Shown here: piece after piece, positions 1-7,394 of the stretch | Layout of the letters: each line of letters begins with the position of its first letter | How positions within the stretch are numbered: position 1 is the stretch's first letter | Source: Tannerella sp. | GTDB taxonomy: Bacteria; Bacteroidota; Bacteroidia; Bacteroidales; Tannerellaceae | Assembly: GCF_030528505.1 (NCBI RefSeq) | Contig: NZ_JAUMYS010000017.1 | Coordinates: forward strand, 1-46,108 | DNA: 46,108 nucleotides | Direction of reading: 5' to 3' | The notes under the pieces: model-generated | Databases searched by the model: none | What the model was told of the DNA's origin: nothing | The model's input: the letters and a program-made list of their open reading frames with translations, nothing else | Program-made: the position numbers and the translations under genes

Positions 1-210
1 GAATGCTTCCTTAAGATGAAGGATCGTTTCCTTACGATAGAGGGAGAAAGAATGTTTTTATTTGATTGTAGTGCGATAAAAGTTTTTCAATCATTGATCA
101 TCCTGCTTCGATTGAGTGCTTTACCTGATCATGAAATGATTCTTGTGCCAGTATCTTTTCTTGAATCAATAAAAAATGTAATTTTGGTATCCAGTTAAAA
201 TAAAACAGAA

Positions 211-387
211 ATGAAAAAAAGTATGGTCAACAGTAGCATGATTCTTTACTATTCTACAGATACGATCCATCTGCACGCAGCGACAAGTATGGATTGGTGT
301 ATGCGTGCATGTAGAGCGACTCACAGGCTTTTAGGATTACCAAAATGGGTTGATAGTATTTGTTGCTTTTGGTATCCGGCCGATTAA
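211..387 (+). CDS. possible small protein, 58 aa, unknown
   Basis: An open frame from ATG at 211 to TAA at 385-387 encodes 58 residues starting MKKSMVNSSM. It follows an A-rich stretch (taaaacagaa), which is common just before start codons in Bacteroidota. It ends 17 bases before the start of the epimerase gene, so it could be a leader or small upstream gene. The protein has four cysteines and no family I recognise, no clear signal peptide and no membrane segment. Chance occurrence is quite possible at this length. Confidence 0.25.
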   Translation: MKKSMVNSSMILYYSTDTIHLHAATSMDWCMRACRATHRLLGLPKWVDSICCFWYPAD

Positions 388-404
388 CTTGTTATGACTT
401 TGTT

Positions 405-1328
405 ATGCGACAGGAAATCGTTTTGATTACGGGAGCAAACGGAATGATTGCACGCGTATTGGGAGAGAAGCTTGTACAGGAAGGTTATTCTGTTCGCTTT
501 TTAACACGTTGTAAACGGAGCGATCATGAGTATGAATGGGATATTGCCGGCAAACGGATCGACGCCGAGGCTTTTGAAGAGGTGTCACATATCGTTCATT
601 TGGCCGGTGCGGGTATAGCAGATAAGCCGTGGACGGATCAGTATAAGCATACCATTCGATCGAGTCGGGTCGATTCGGCAAGGCTTATATTGGATGCGTT
701 GAAGAAGTACGATATTCGAATCAAATCTTTTATTTCGGCCTCAGCCGTCGGATTTTACGGTACGGTAACGTCTGAAAGCGTTTTTTCCGAAGACGATAAA
801 AAAGGAGCTCGCGATTTTCTGAGCGAGGTATGCGAGGATTGGGAACAAGCGGCTCAGGCATTTTCCGTACAAGGAGTATCGGATCGGACGGTTGTTTTAC
901 GAATCGGGGTGGTACTGTCCGCACAAGGTGGTGCTTTAGCCAAGATGATTCGCCCGGTCAAAAATTACCTCGGTGCTTCGCTGGGAAATGAAAAACAATA
1001 TATGCCGTGGATTCATGTGGATGATTTGTGCGGAATCATCTTGCACATCCTGCGTCACTCTTCGATGCAAGGCGTTTACAATGCCGTGTCTCCGGAGCAT
1101 GTTAATAACGGATCTTTTAACAGAGCGCTTGCCCGCGTACTTGGCCGACCTTTGTGGTTGCCTCCTGTTCCGCGATGCCTGATCAACATGCTTTTCGGAC
1201 AGCGGGCTTCGATCTTGTTGGAAGGCAGTAGAGTGTCTTCGGAGAAAATGATCCGTTCAGGATATCTTTTTCAATATGAAACATTAGAGAAGGCTTTGCA
1301 AAATCTTTTAAGAAAGAGTCGAATTTAG
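405..1328 (+). CDS. TIGR01777-type NAD(P)-dependent epimerase
   Basis: The 307-residue protein belongs to the TIGR01777 branch of extended short-chain dehydrogenases (YfcH/SulA-like), a soluble Rossmann-fold family of unknown substrate. The N-terminus VLITGANGMIA is a dinucleotide-binding glycine motif, with Ala in the third position. AGAGIADKPWT, SASAVGFYG and the PWIHVDDL stretch are family hallmarks. The ATG at 405 was preferred to a TTG at 360 because the Rossmann strand then starts at residue 5, as is normal, and the 15 extra residues look unrelated. It is convergent with cobU, 44 bases away. Family assignment is firm; the reaction is unknown. Confidence 0.88.
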   Translation: MRQEIVLITGANGMIARVLGEKLVQEGYSVRFLTRCKRSDHEYEWDIAGKRIDAEAFEEVSHIVHLAGAGIADKPWTDQYKHTIRSSRVDSARLILDALKKYDIRIKSFISASAVGFYGTVTSESVFSEDDKKGARDFLSEVCEDWEQAAQAFSVQGVSDRTVVLRIGVVLSAQGGALAKMIRPVKNYLGASLGNEKQYMPWIHVDDLCGIILHILRHSSMQGVYNAVSPEHVNNGSFNRALARVLGRPLWLPPVPRCLINMLFGQRASILLEGSRVSSEKMIRSGYLFQYETLEKALQNLLRKSRI

Positions 1329-1372
1329 CGTCTTTTCGGGATGAATCTCCGGCTTCTCGGGCTGTCTCTCTC

Positions 1373-1882
1373 TTATTTGATTTTTATCGGGATGCCGCTG
1401 ATCATCAGAACGACTTCGTCGGCACGGGCTGCGATGTACTGATTCGTCCATCCTTCGAGGTCGGTAAATTGGCGTTGCAAAGCATGCTCGGAAACGCCTC
1501 CCAGCCCGATTTCATTGGTGACGAAGAGGAACGTGGCGTCTTGTGCCGTAAATCGGTCGAATTCGTCTTTGACGGCTTGCAAGGCTTGCTGTACGTCGGC
1601 ATGGAGGTCGAAGAAGAAATTCGTACACCACAGCGTAACACAGTCGATCACCACGACGCGTCCTGTCACATCATGCCGGCTCAATGTTTTTTCTTCTTCG
1701 ATATTCGTCCATTGCGTGCCGCGTGAGGCCTGATGTCGTTCGACACGTTGGCGGAACTCGTCGTCCCATACACGCGCGGTAGCCATATAAATCGGATTTT
1801 CAGACCATGACAGCGCCATCTGTTCGGCGTAACTGCTTTTTCCCGAACGCTGACCGCCGGTGATGAGAATAATTCGTTTCAT
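1373..1882 (-). CDS. cobU: adenosylcobinamide kinase / guanylyltransferase
   Basis: CobU phosphorylates adenosylcobinamide and then transfers GMP to make adenosylcobinamide-GDP, a step of nucleotide-loop assembly in B12 synthesis and cobinamide salvage. At 169 residues the length is normal. The P-loop GGQRSGKS is at residues 9-16, RHQASRG includes the His region that is guanylylated in this family, and CVTLWCTN, NEIGLGGV and the final VVLMISGIPIKIK are typical. It lies 24 bases after the thioredoxin-fold lipoprotein and is probably co-transcribed with it. No cobS, cobT or cobC is visible in the window, so the rest of the pathway would be elsewhere. Confidence 0.95.
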   Translation of the reverse strand: MKRIILITGGQRSGKSSYAEQMALSWSENPIYMATARVWDDEFRQRVERHQASRGTQWTNIEEEKTLSRHDVTGRVVVIDCVTLWCTNFFFDLHADVQQALQAVKDEFDRFTAQDATFLFVTNEIGLGGVSEHALQRQFTDLEGWTNQYIAARADEVVLMISGIPIKIK

Positions 1883-1906
1883 AGCTCGCAGTGCCTTATT
1901 TTGTAT

Positions 1907-3028
1907 TTATTTCTCGTCTTTGGGAATAGCTCCCAACGCTTCGAGGCTTTGTTTCAGCTCGATGCCATTGTCCGTTTTCAGCACAATCGTTCCGTTCTTA
2001 TCGAGTACGAAGCAACGAGGCAGCGAACGGATGTTGTAAGCCTCCAGCAGGTGGATGGCTTGCCCGGCCGAGTCGGTACAGACATTCCAGCGTATCGTAT
2101 GGCTTTTGATAAAATCGCGAACCTTCTGTGGGTCTTCGTCGAGACTGATGAGCATGATATCGAGTGATTCGGGACGGGAGGCTTGGGCTATCTTGTCCAG
2201 CAGCATGTTTTCGATTTGGCACAAGTCGCACCACGTAGCGGTGAAAGCAAGCACGCAATACTTGCCGGTAAACGAATGCCGCGTATAGGGAGTTCCGTAG
2301 ATGTTGATTATCTCGAAATCGGGAGCCTGTGCTCCGACGATCGTCTGTTTCGCTTTCTGACAGTAAGCCTTGAGGTTCTTGACGATATACGAATCGTTCA
2401 GTTTCGCATCGAGAATGTTAATCAGTGTCTCGGCGGGAAGCGGATTTTCGGGATCGAGGAAGTATTCCTGTATCAGAACGGCCGAAGCCTCGTCGTCGGG
2501 ATGTTTGCGGATGAAATGTTCGGCTTGTGTCGTTAACTCATGATCAATATTGGCCAGACGAGGTGTATGTTCGGCTCTGGCATGATCGGTACTGCTGTGT
2601 TCGGCCGTATCGATAGCTCCCGACAGTTGGGTCTTCTCCTTCAACAACGGTGCCGCTTTCTTGCGGAAATCGGACAGCAGTTCGTTGGTGCGCGTACCTT
2701 TGATCTGAGCGAGTTGCGGATAGAGCGCGTCGCCGCTGACGGTAATTTTCTTATGTGGTTCGAGATAGACGGTGATCCAATCCTTATGATTTTCGAAATA
2801 AATGGTGAGGGTCGTATACGCTCCTTCCTGCCGTATGATCGAGATGGTTTCGGACGGTCGGCAGACGATCGTATCTACGTGTTTGCTGTCGAAAGCTTCG
2901 AATACGGCATAGATGTCTTGCGCTTCCAGATTGGAAAGCTTTACATCTATCTGATAGGCTGCATTTTTTGTACATGCCGCGAACAGACAGAAGATACATC
3001 CGATGAATAATAGTTTTTTCAGATTCAT
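1907..3028 (-). CDS. TlpA-like thioredoxin-fold lipoprotein with DUF4369-type N-terminus
   Basis: The 373-residue protein has a lipoprotein signal peptide (MNLKKLLFIGCIFCLFAAC; lipidated Cys at 19). The N-terminal half resembles DUF4369-type domains found before thioredoxin domains in Bacteroidota. A helical, charged linker lies at roughly 120-200. The C-terminal AhpC/TSA-TlpA domain contains FTATWCDLC with a WCxxC redox pair, followed by the cis-Pro type segment IRSLPRCFVLD. It is probably a periplasm-facing thiol-disulfide oxidoreductase; the partner is unknown. It is the first gene before cobU, with a -7-like box (3049-3056) 21 bases upstream of its start. Confidence 0.88.
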   Translation of the reverse strand: MNLKKLLFIGCIFCLFAACTKNAAYQIDVKLSNLEAQDIYAVFEAFDSKHVDTIVCRPSETISIIRQEGAYTTLTIYFENHKDWITVYLEPHKKITVSGDALYPQLAQIKGTRTNELLSDFRKKAAPLLKEKTQLSGAIDTAEHSSTDHARAEHTPRLANIDHELTTQAEHFIRKHPDDEASAVLIQEYFLDPENPLPAETLINILDAKLNDSYIVKNLKAYCQKAKQTIVGAQAPDFEIINIYGTPYTRHSFTGKYCVLAFTATWCDLCQIENMLLDKIAQASRPESLDIMLISLDEDPQKVRDFIKSHTIRWNVCTDSAGQAIHLLEAYNIRSLPRCFVLDKNGTIVLKTDNGIELKQSLEALGAIPKDEK

Positions 3029-3048
3029 GTTTCCTGAAAATTTCGTGT

Positions 3049-3056
3049 CAAAGGTA
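3049..3056 (-). promoter_or_regulatory. putative -7 element for the TlpA-like/cobU operon
   Basis: On the minus strand the bases read TACCTTTG, an exact match to the Bacteroidota -7 consensus TAnnTTTG. It lies 21 bases from the start codon at 3028. No good TTTG was found at the expected -33 distance. Confidence 0.45.
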
Positions 3057-3180
3057 ATTATTTTTTTTGAGATTATAAAAGAAAAACAACAAAAAATAAC
3101 AGAAGCGGTTTTGTGTGCTTGTGCAGAGGCTCTTCAAACATGCGGGGGAAAGGCGCTTAGCCACTACGAAAAAAAATGTT

Positions 3181-3188
3181 TACTTTTG
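3181..3188 (+). promoter_or_regulatory. putative -7 element for the RNase HI gene
   Basis: TACTTTTG matches TAnnTTTG, 75 bases upstream of the ATG at 3264. The -33 element is not clear. The 235-base gap 3029-3263 therefore holds divergent promoters for this gene and the TlpA-like gene. Confidence 0.4.
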
Positions 3189-3263
3189 CGCGGAGAATCC
3201 GGAAGAGATGGTGCGGTATCGGCATTTTGCCGCTTGCCTGAAACTACCAAAACGGAAAAGTGA

Positions 3264-3899
3264 ATGGGAAAGTCGAAACAGAAATATTATGTGGTATGGC
3301 GGGGTGTTTGTCCCGGGATTTATGAGAACTGGACGGAGTGTAAACTGCAGACCGCAGGGTTCGACGGGGCGTTGTACAAATCGTTTGCTTCGCGTGCTGA
3401 GGCCGAAGAAGCTCTGCGCCAATCGCCTTACGAGTATATCGGGAAGCATACGGCATCGTCTGCCAAGTCCCTTCGTCGAGAGGGCGAAATACCCTATATC
3501 GTGCAAAGTCTTGCGGTCGATGCTGCTTGCAGCGGAAACCCCGGCGATATGGAATATCGGGGGGTGTATGTCGAGACGGGACAGGAGGTTTTTCACATCG
3601 GGCCTATGCCGCAGGGGACGAATAATATCGGCGAGTTTCTGGCGCTGGTACATGGGCTGGCACTGTTCAAGAAAAGCAATTGTGTGATGCCCATCTATTC
3701 CGACAGTCGTAATGCCATGCAATGGGTACAACGTAAAAAATGCCGGACGAAGTTAGAACAGAACGCGGCTAATGCCCCGATTTTCGAACTGATTCGCCGA
3801 GCGGAGAAATGGTTGCGTGAAAATACCTACACGACACAAATTCTGAAATGGGATACGGCAGCGTGGGGTGAAATACCTGCCGACTTCGGACGGAAATAG
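3264..3899 (+). CDS. rnhA: ribonuclease HI with N-terminal hybrid-binding (viroplasmin-like) domain
   Basis: The enzyme cleaves the RNA strand of RNA-DNA hybrids, for example at primers and R-loops. Residues 7-51 (YYVVWRGVCPGIYENW...) form the small caulimovirus-viroplasmin/RNase H1 hybrid-binding domain, which usually raises affinity for hybrid. The catalytic domain starts near residue 80. The four acidic residues are D86 (VDAACSGNPG), E124 (NNIGEFLALVHG), D147 (IYSDSRNA) and D207 (PADFGRK). The two-domain form of 211 residues is normal for Bacteroidota and resembles eukaryotic RNase H1. Its stop codon directly abuts the stop of the convergent gene, with no bases between. Confidence 0.93.
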   Translation: MGKSKQKYYVVWRGVCPGIYENWTECKLQTAGFDGALYKSFASRAEAEEALRQSPYEYIGKHTASSAKSLRREGEIPYIVQSLAVDAACSGNPGDMEYRGVYVETGQEVFHIGPMPQGTNNIGEFLALVHGLALFKKSNCVMPIYSDSRNAMQWVQRKKCRTKLEQNAANAPIFELIRRAEKWLRENTYTTQILKWDTAAWGEIPADFGRK

Positions 3900-4982
3900 T
3901 TACTTGCGTACGATTTTTCCGAAGGTTTTGATGCTTTTATATTTGCGCCAGAGGTTCAGTTTGCGTTCACGCGGTACCCCGTGACGGTCGATATAATCGT
4001 GTACGGCAAGTAACATATTGCGGCATACCTTACCGTGGTTATGCGGGTCGTAGTTATCGATCACCCACCGGCGCTTCTCGTTGAACATAGGACTGTCGAG
4101 TACTTCATCGAAAGCTTCAGGCAGCAGGTCGGCATGGTCGATGTCGAGCCAGAATTTGTCTTTCGCGACGGCTTTGTAGGTGATGACCGGCTTATCGAGT
4201 AACAGGAATTCGTATATGGTTGATGAAGTATCGCTGATCATCACGTCTGCCATCAGTTGGTATTTCGTGATGTTATGGTCGTTGATCCATACGATGTTCG
4301 TATGCTCGTCGGCCAACGACCGGTAGTTTGCCACCCATTCGGGCTTCGTCAGCGGATGTAGTTTGAGAAGGAGCAGAATGTTGCGTTGGTTTGCCAGCTG
4401 TTTCAGTCCTTCGCGCAGATGCGGCACGGAGGTCAGTGACGGCGAAAACGTAGGTGCGTAAAGTACCAGATACTCCCGCTTATGCTTGGCTAACCATTGT
4501 TGCTTCTCCTCGTCGAAGGTATGCAGGTTTTGATGAATCCAGTCCTGCCGTGACCAACCCGTCTCTTTGACTTCGAAGTCTTTGTATTTACGCGCCAGCG
4601 CCTCGAATCCCCGCGTGAAGAAGGGCCCCTGTGTCAGATAAATGTCGATATATCGACGGATGATCCAATGGTCTTTTTTCTCGGCCGCGTAACCGTGAAA
4701 AATTTCGGCTTTGACTCCGGGCAAATAATAAGGTACGATGTTGCCGGGCACAAAGATAACCTCGGGCGAGAAATCGTAGACTTCCTGCATGGAATGCGTC
4801 CAGCGGGTATCGTTCTTCAGCGGGAACTCCGGGATGTGGCGTCGATCGACAAACCATAACACCTCGTATCCGCAACCATTCAGATTGTTGCGTATTTCTG
4901 TCTCGATCGGTTGCAGGATATTGATTGCGTACTGATGCTCGCAAAACAGCACGACGCGCAGTCCTTTTCGTATATCCGTCAT
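3900..4982 (-). CDS. CDP-glycerol glycerophosphotransferase family protein
   Basis: This 360-residue protein matches the CDP-glycerol:glycerophosphotransferase family (Pfam Glyphos_transf), known from teichoic-acid synthesis. The family transfers a phospho-alcohol from a CDP donor to a glycan or polymer. The LYAPTFSPS segment and the SDTSSTIYEFLLLDKPVITY donor-site segment are visible. There is no signal peptide or clear membrane span, so it probably acts at the cytoplasmic face. Its ATG overlaps the end of the nucleotidyltransferase gene by 4 bases, implying translational coupling. In a Gram-negative context the acceptor is more likely a surface glycan or lipid than teichoic acid; that is inference, and glycerol as donor alcohol is not assured. 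Confidence 0.85.
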   Translation of the reverse strand: MTDIRKGLRVVLFCEHQYAINILQPIETEIRNNLNGCGYEVLWFVDRRHIPEFPLKNDTRWTHSMQEVYDFSPEVIFVPGNIVPYYLPGVKAEIFHGYAAEKKDHWIIRRYIDIYLTQGPFFTRGFEALARKYKDFEVKETGWSRQDWIHQNLHTFDEEKQQWLAKHKREYLVLYAPTFSPSLTSVPHLREGLKQLANQRNILLLLKLHPLTKPEWVANYRSLADEHTNIVWINDHNITKYQLMADVMISDTSSTIYEFLLLDKPVITYKAVAKDKFWLDIDHADLLPEAFDEVLDSPMFNEKRRWVIDNYDPHNHGKVCRNMLLAVHDYIDRHGVPRERKLNLWRKYKSIKTFGKIVRK

Positions 4983-5722
4983 GAGGATCGCTTTTGTTTC
5001 AGTAGCATATAATTTTTTTCCGCCAGAAGGAAGTCGTCGACCGTATCGATTTCCATCGAAAAGATCGCCGTAGTGTCGACGATATCAAATGTTCTGCCTT
5101 TGGCGATCAGCCGTTCGAAGGCTTGTTCGTAAAAGACATGTCCGAGATGTTCATGCACGATCATTCGGTCGAGTTCGTCGAACAGATCGTGTGCATAAGC
5201 CGATGAAATTTTTTCGATTCCGATCGATTCCCCGATAGCCGCTTCGATGCGGCACGTTTTACTGATTTCAACAACTTTACCCTTCGCATCGGCGATGACT
5301 TTGATTTCTTCTTCGCCGAGCGGGTGGCAGTTGAGCGCCAGACAGTCGGCCGATGGGCTTTGGAGCAAAGCGGCGATCAGCTCCGGAGCAAAGAAGATAT
5401 CGCTGTCCAGAAGGAGAAAATCGCTACCTCTCATCACGTCTCGAGCTAACCAGAGGGAGTAGATGTTATTTGTCGAGGCATAGTTTTCGTTCCGGATGAA
5501 TGTGCATCGTAGTTGTGGAAATCGCTCATTGACGAACGTCTCGATTTGTTCGGCAAGATAGCCGGTGACGATCGTCACGTCGTCGATTCCGTTGGCTTGC
5601 AATGCACCGATAGTACGTTCGAGTAAACACTGTTGCCCGATCCGAAGCAGACATTTAGGGGTATGGTCGGTCAGCGGACGCAATCGCGAAGCCATGCCGG
5701 CTGCCAGAATCAACGCTTTCAT
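4979..5722 (-). CDS. LicC-like sugar/alcohol-phosphate cytidylyltransferase
   Basis: The 247-residue protein is a nucleotidyltransferase of the LicC / COG1213 type. Members activate phosphocholine, phosphoethanolamine or related phospho-alcohols as CDP derivatives. The nucleotide-binding start is ILAAGMASRLRPLTDHTPKCLL (residues 5-26, with Arg and Lys in the expected places). RNENYASTNNIYSL and LLLDSDIFF (the metal-binding Asp pair) follow. It overlaps both neighbours by 4 bases. The context, a HisC/CobD-like PLP enzyme before it and a CDP-alcohol phosphotransferase after it, fits supply of a CDP-amino-alcohol. The exact substrate cannot be read from sequence. Confidence 0.82.
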   Translation of the reverse strand: MKALILAAGMASRLRPLTDHTPKCLLRIGQQCLLERTIGALQANGIDDVTIVTGYLAEQIETFVNERFPQLRCTFIRNENYASTNNIYSLWLARDVMRGSDFLLLDSDIFFAPELIAALLQSPSADCLALNCHPLGEEEIKVIADAKGKVVEISKTCRIEAAIGESIGIEKISSAYAHDLFDELDRMIVHEHLGHVFYEQAFERLIAKGRTFDIVDTTAIFSMEIDTVDDFLLAEKNYMLLKQKRSS

Positions 5723-6765
5723 GCAGCAGCGACTTTTTTAATGATGTCGATTACGGTGCGATTCTGCTCGGGCCTTCCGATCGTAATGCGCACGTGCGAA
5801 TCGAGTTCCGGTTCGTCCATAAACTTGATTTTGTAATCGGCTGTGCCCAAGGCTTCCTGAAGGCCGGCTTTCAATGCCGGCGGATACTTGATCAGGATGA
5901 AATTGGCATTCGACCGGTAGACTTTGAAGCCGGGCAGAAGGCCGATCTCCTGTTCGTAGAGACGTCGGTCGGCATTCATCGACTCGGCGATTTTCCGGTA
6001 GTAACCCTCTGCTTTCAGTACTGCGATACCGACTTCTTCCGAGAGGCGGTTATATCCGAGGTACTTTGTGCTGTATCTGGTGAATCGTTCGAGTTGCCGG
6101 CTCATAAATCCGAAGCCCAGACGCAGGCCGGGGAGTCCGTAAAATTTGGAAAGGGTACGTGTAATAATGATGTTCGGAAAAGCTTCGATCAACGCTTTTA
6201 CATAGCTGTTATCGTGGCTTACGAATGAGGCGTATGATTCGTCCACCAATACGACCGATGAAGCGGGAACAAATGAACAGATCGTTTTCAGCTCTTCCGG
6301 CGTAAGCATATTGCCCGTCGGATTGTTGGGCGAAGCGAGCAGTACGATCTTCGGGTTTTCACGTTCGATGGTTTGTCTCAACTCGTCCAAGGCATAAGTA
6401 AACGTGTCGCCTTCTTCGTAGATGGGGTACATGATACTGCGACCGTTTACTTCTTCGGCGATGGATTTATAGTACCACCACGAGAAGTTCGGGATCAGGA
6501 TGGTCTTCCGATCGTCTTCGGTAAGAAAAAAATGTACGACTTGCTTCAGGATGTCTTCGCCGCCGTAACCGATAAGTACCTGTGCTTCATCGATGCCGTA
6601 CGTCGCCGAGAGATACTCCGAAAAAATGCTTTTCTTCCCTTGGTTGAAAATACGGGTATAAAAACACAGTTTTTTTACGTCGAAGCTCTTAATGGCTTCT
6701 ATTGCTTCGGGAGCCGGATCGAAATTAAATTCGTTACGGTCGAGGAAATTCGTTTTTGTGTCCAT
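5719..6765 (-). CDS. class I/II PLP-dependent aminotransferase, HisC/CobD-like
   Basis: The 348-residue fold-type I PLP enzyme resembles histidinol-phosphate aminotransferase and its relative, the threonine-phosphate decarboxylase CobD. SPNNPTG is at 145-151, D175 in VLVDESYASF pairs with the PLP ring nitrogen, and K207 in TRTLSKFYG is the Schiff-base lysine; GLRLGFGF follows. It is the first gene of a three-gene operon with 4-base overlaps. It is not next to other his genes, so a role making an amino-alcohol phosphate (for example from a phospho-amino acid) for the downstream cytidylyltransferase is more likely than histidine synthesis. That is inference; a true transaminase is still possible. 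Confidence 0.83.
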   Translation of the reverse strand: MDTKTNFLDRNEFNFDPAPEAIEAIKSFDVKKLCFYTRIFNQGKKSIFSEYLSATYGIDEAQVLIGYGGEDILKQVVHFFLTEDDRKTILIPNFSWWYYKSIAEEVNGRSIMYPIYEEGDTFTYALDELRQTIERENPKIVLLASPNNPTGNMLTPEELKTICSFVPASSVVLVDESYASFVSHDNSYVKALIEAFPNIIITRTLSKFYGLPGLRLGFGFMSRQLERFTRYSTKYLGYNRLSEEVGIAVLKAEGYYRKIAESMNADRRLYEQEIGLLPGFKVYRSNANFILIKYPPALKAGLQEALGTADYKIKFMDEPELDSHVRITIGRPEQNRTVIDIIKKVAAA

Positions 6766-6784
6766 TCGCCAATTTATTTGGCGG

Positions 6785-6792
6785 CAAATTTA
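6785..6792 (-). promoter_or_regulatory. putative -7 element for the PLP enzyme/cytidylyltransferase operon
   Basis: The minus strand reads TAAATTTG, matching TAnnTTTG, 20 bases upstream of the ATG at 6765. The spacing would give a very short leader. Confidence 0.45.
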
Positions 6793-6926
6793 CATGATAT
6801 TTTTAAAAACGCCACATCCCTGCCGTTCGTCTCGTTACAAGGTATACTGCATTCGATGCGTAAATGTGCCTTTTGGAAAGGATAAACGAACGATTTTACA
6901 ATCCGCCAAATTCTGCGGCTTGTCGG

Positions 6927-7394
6927 TTAATGGTTTCGTATGATGATTTTGCTGCCATTTTCGTAAACGGAGTATTTTTTTAATTGAGATTTACTGACTC
7001 CTTTGATGGGAATACCCGGAACCGTTGCGGCACTTATATCATAAACGGTCTTGCATTTCGGACAAGTGGCCGTAGTACGATCCTGATCGACGGAAATAAG
7101 AGTCGCGCGGTCATTTTCGTTCGGACAGGCCAAGTCGAAGGCGTAACACTCTCCATCCAGTCCGCGTACGGCCAATACGCCGCCATAACCGATCGCCCTT
7201 ATTTCGAAGGGTCTTTCCCGCATATCTTCGATTGTATAAGTCTGGTATCCGAGGATATTTCCTCTGCGGATATTTTTGTCGGTATACCGGGTGTCTAACA
7301 ATAAGTCTACCGGATAATTGAGTATCGGATGCTCTTTCGTACAAGCCAGCCATCCGAACAGTACGAATAAGATCAGACAGATTTTCTTTTTCAT
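6927..7394 (-). CDS. Rieske-like lipoprotein with altered metal ligands
   Basis: The 155-residue protein has a lipoprotein signal peptide (MKKKICLILFVLFGWLAC; Cys 18). The C-terminal part looks like a Rieske [2Fe-2S] domain: GGVLAVRGLDGECYAFDLACPNE, then TTATCPKCKTVYD. A classical Rieske site is CxH...CxxH. Here the matching positions are CPN and CPKC, so both histidines are lost and a third cysteine appears. It may bind iron-sulfur through cysteines, bind zinc, or bind nothing. It is the last gene of the pyrE operon and overlaps argH by 4 bases. No partner redox protein is visible nearby. Confidence 0.75.
   Translation of the reverse strand: MKKKICLILFVLFGWLACTKEHPILNYPVDLLLDTRYTDKNIRRGNILGYQTYTIEDMRERPFEIRAIGYGGVLAVRGLDGECYAFDLACPNENDRATLISVDQDRTTATCPKCKTVYDISAATVPGIPIKGVSKSQLKKYSVYENGSKIIIRNH

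Noticed and set aside
16..198. A 60-codon plus-strand frame at the left edge
   Set aside because: No recognisable domain, no upstream signals, and low-complexity hydrophobic content. Chance occurrence is more likely.
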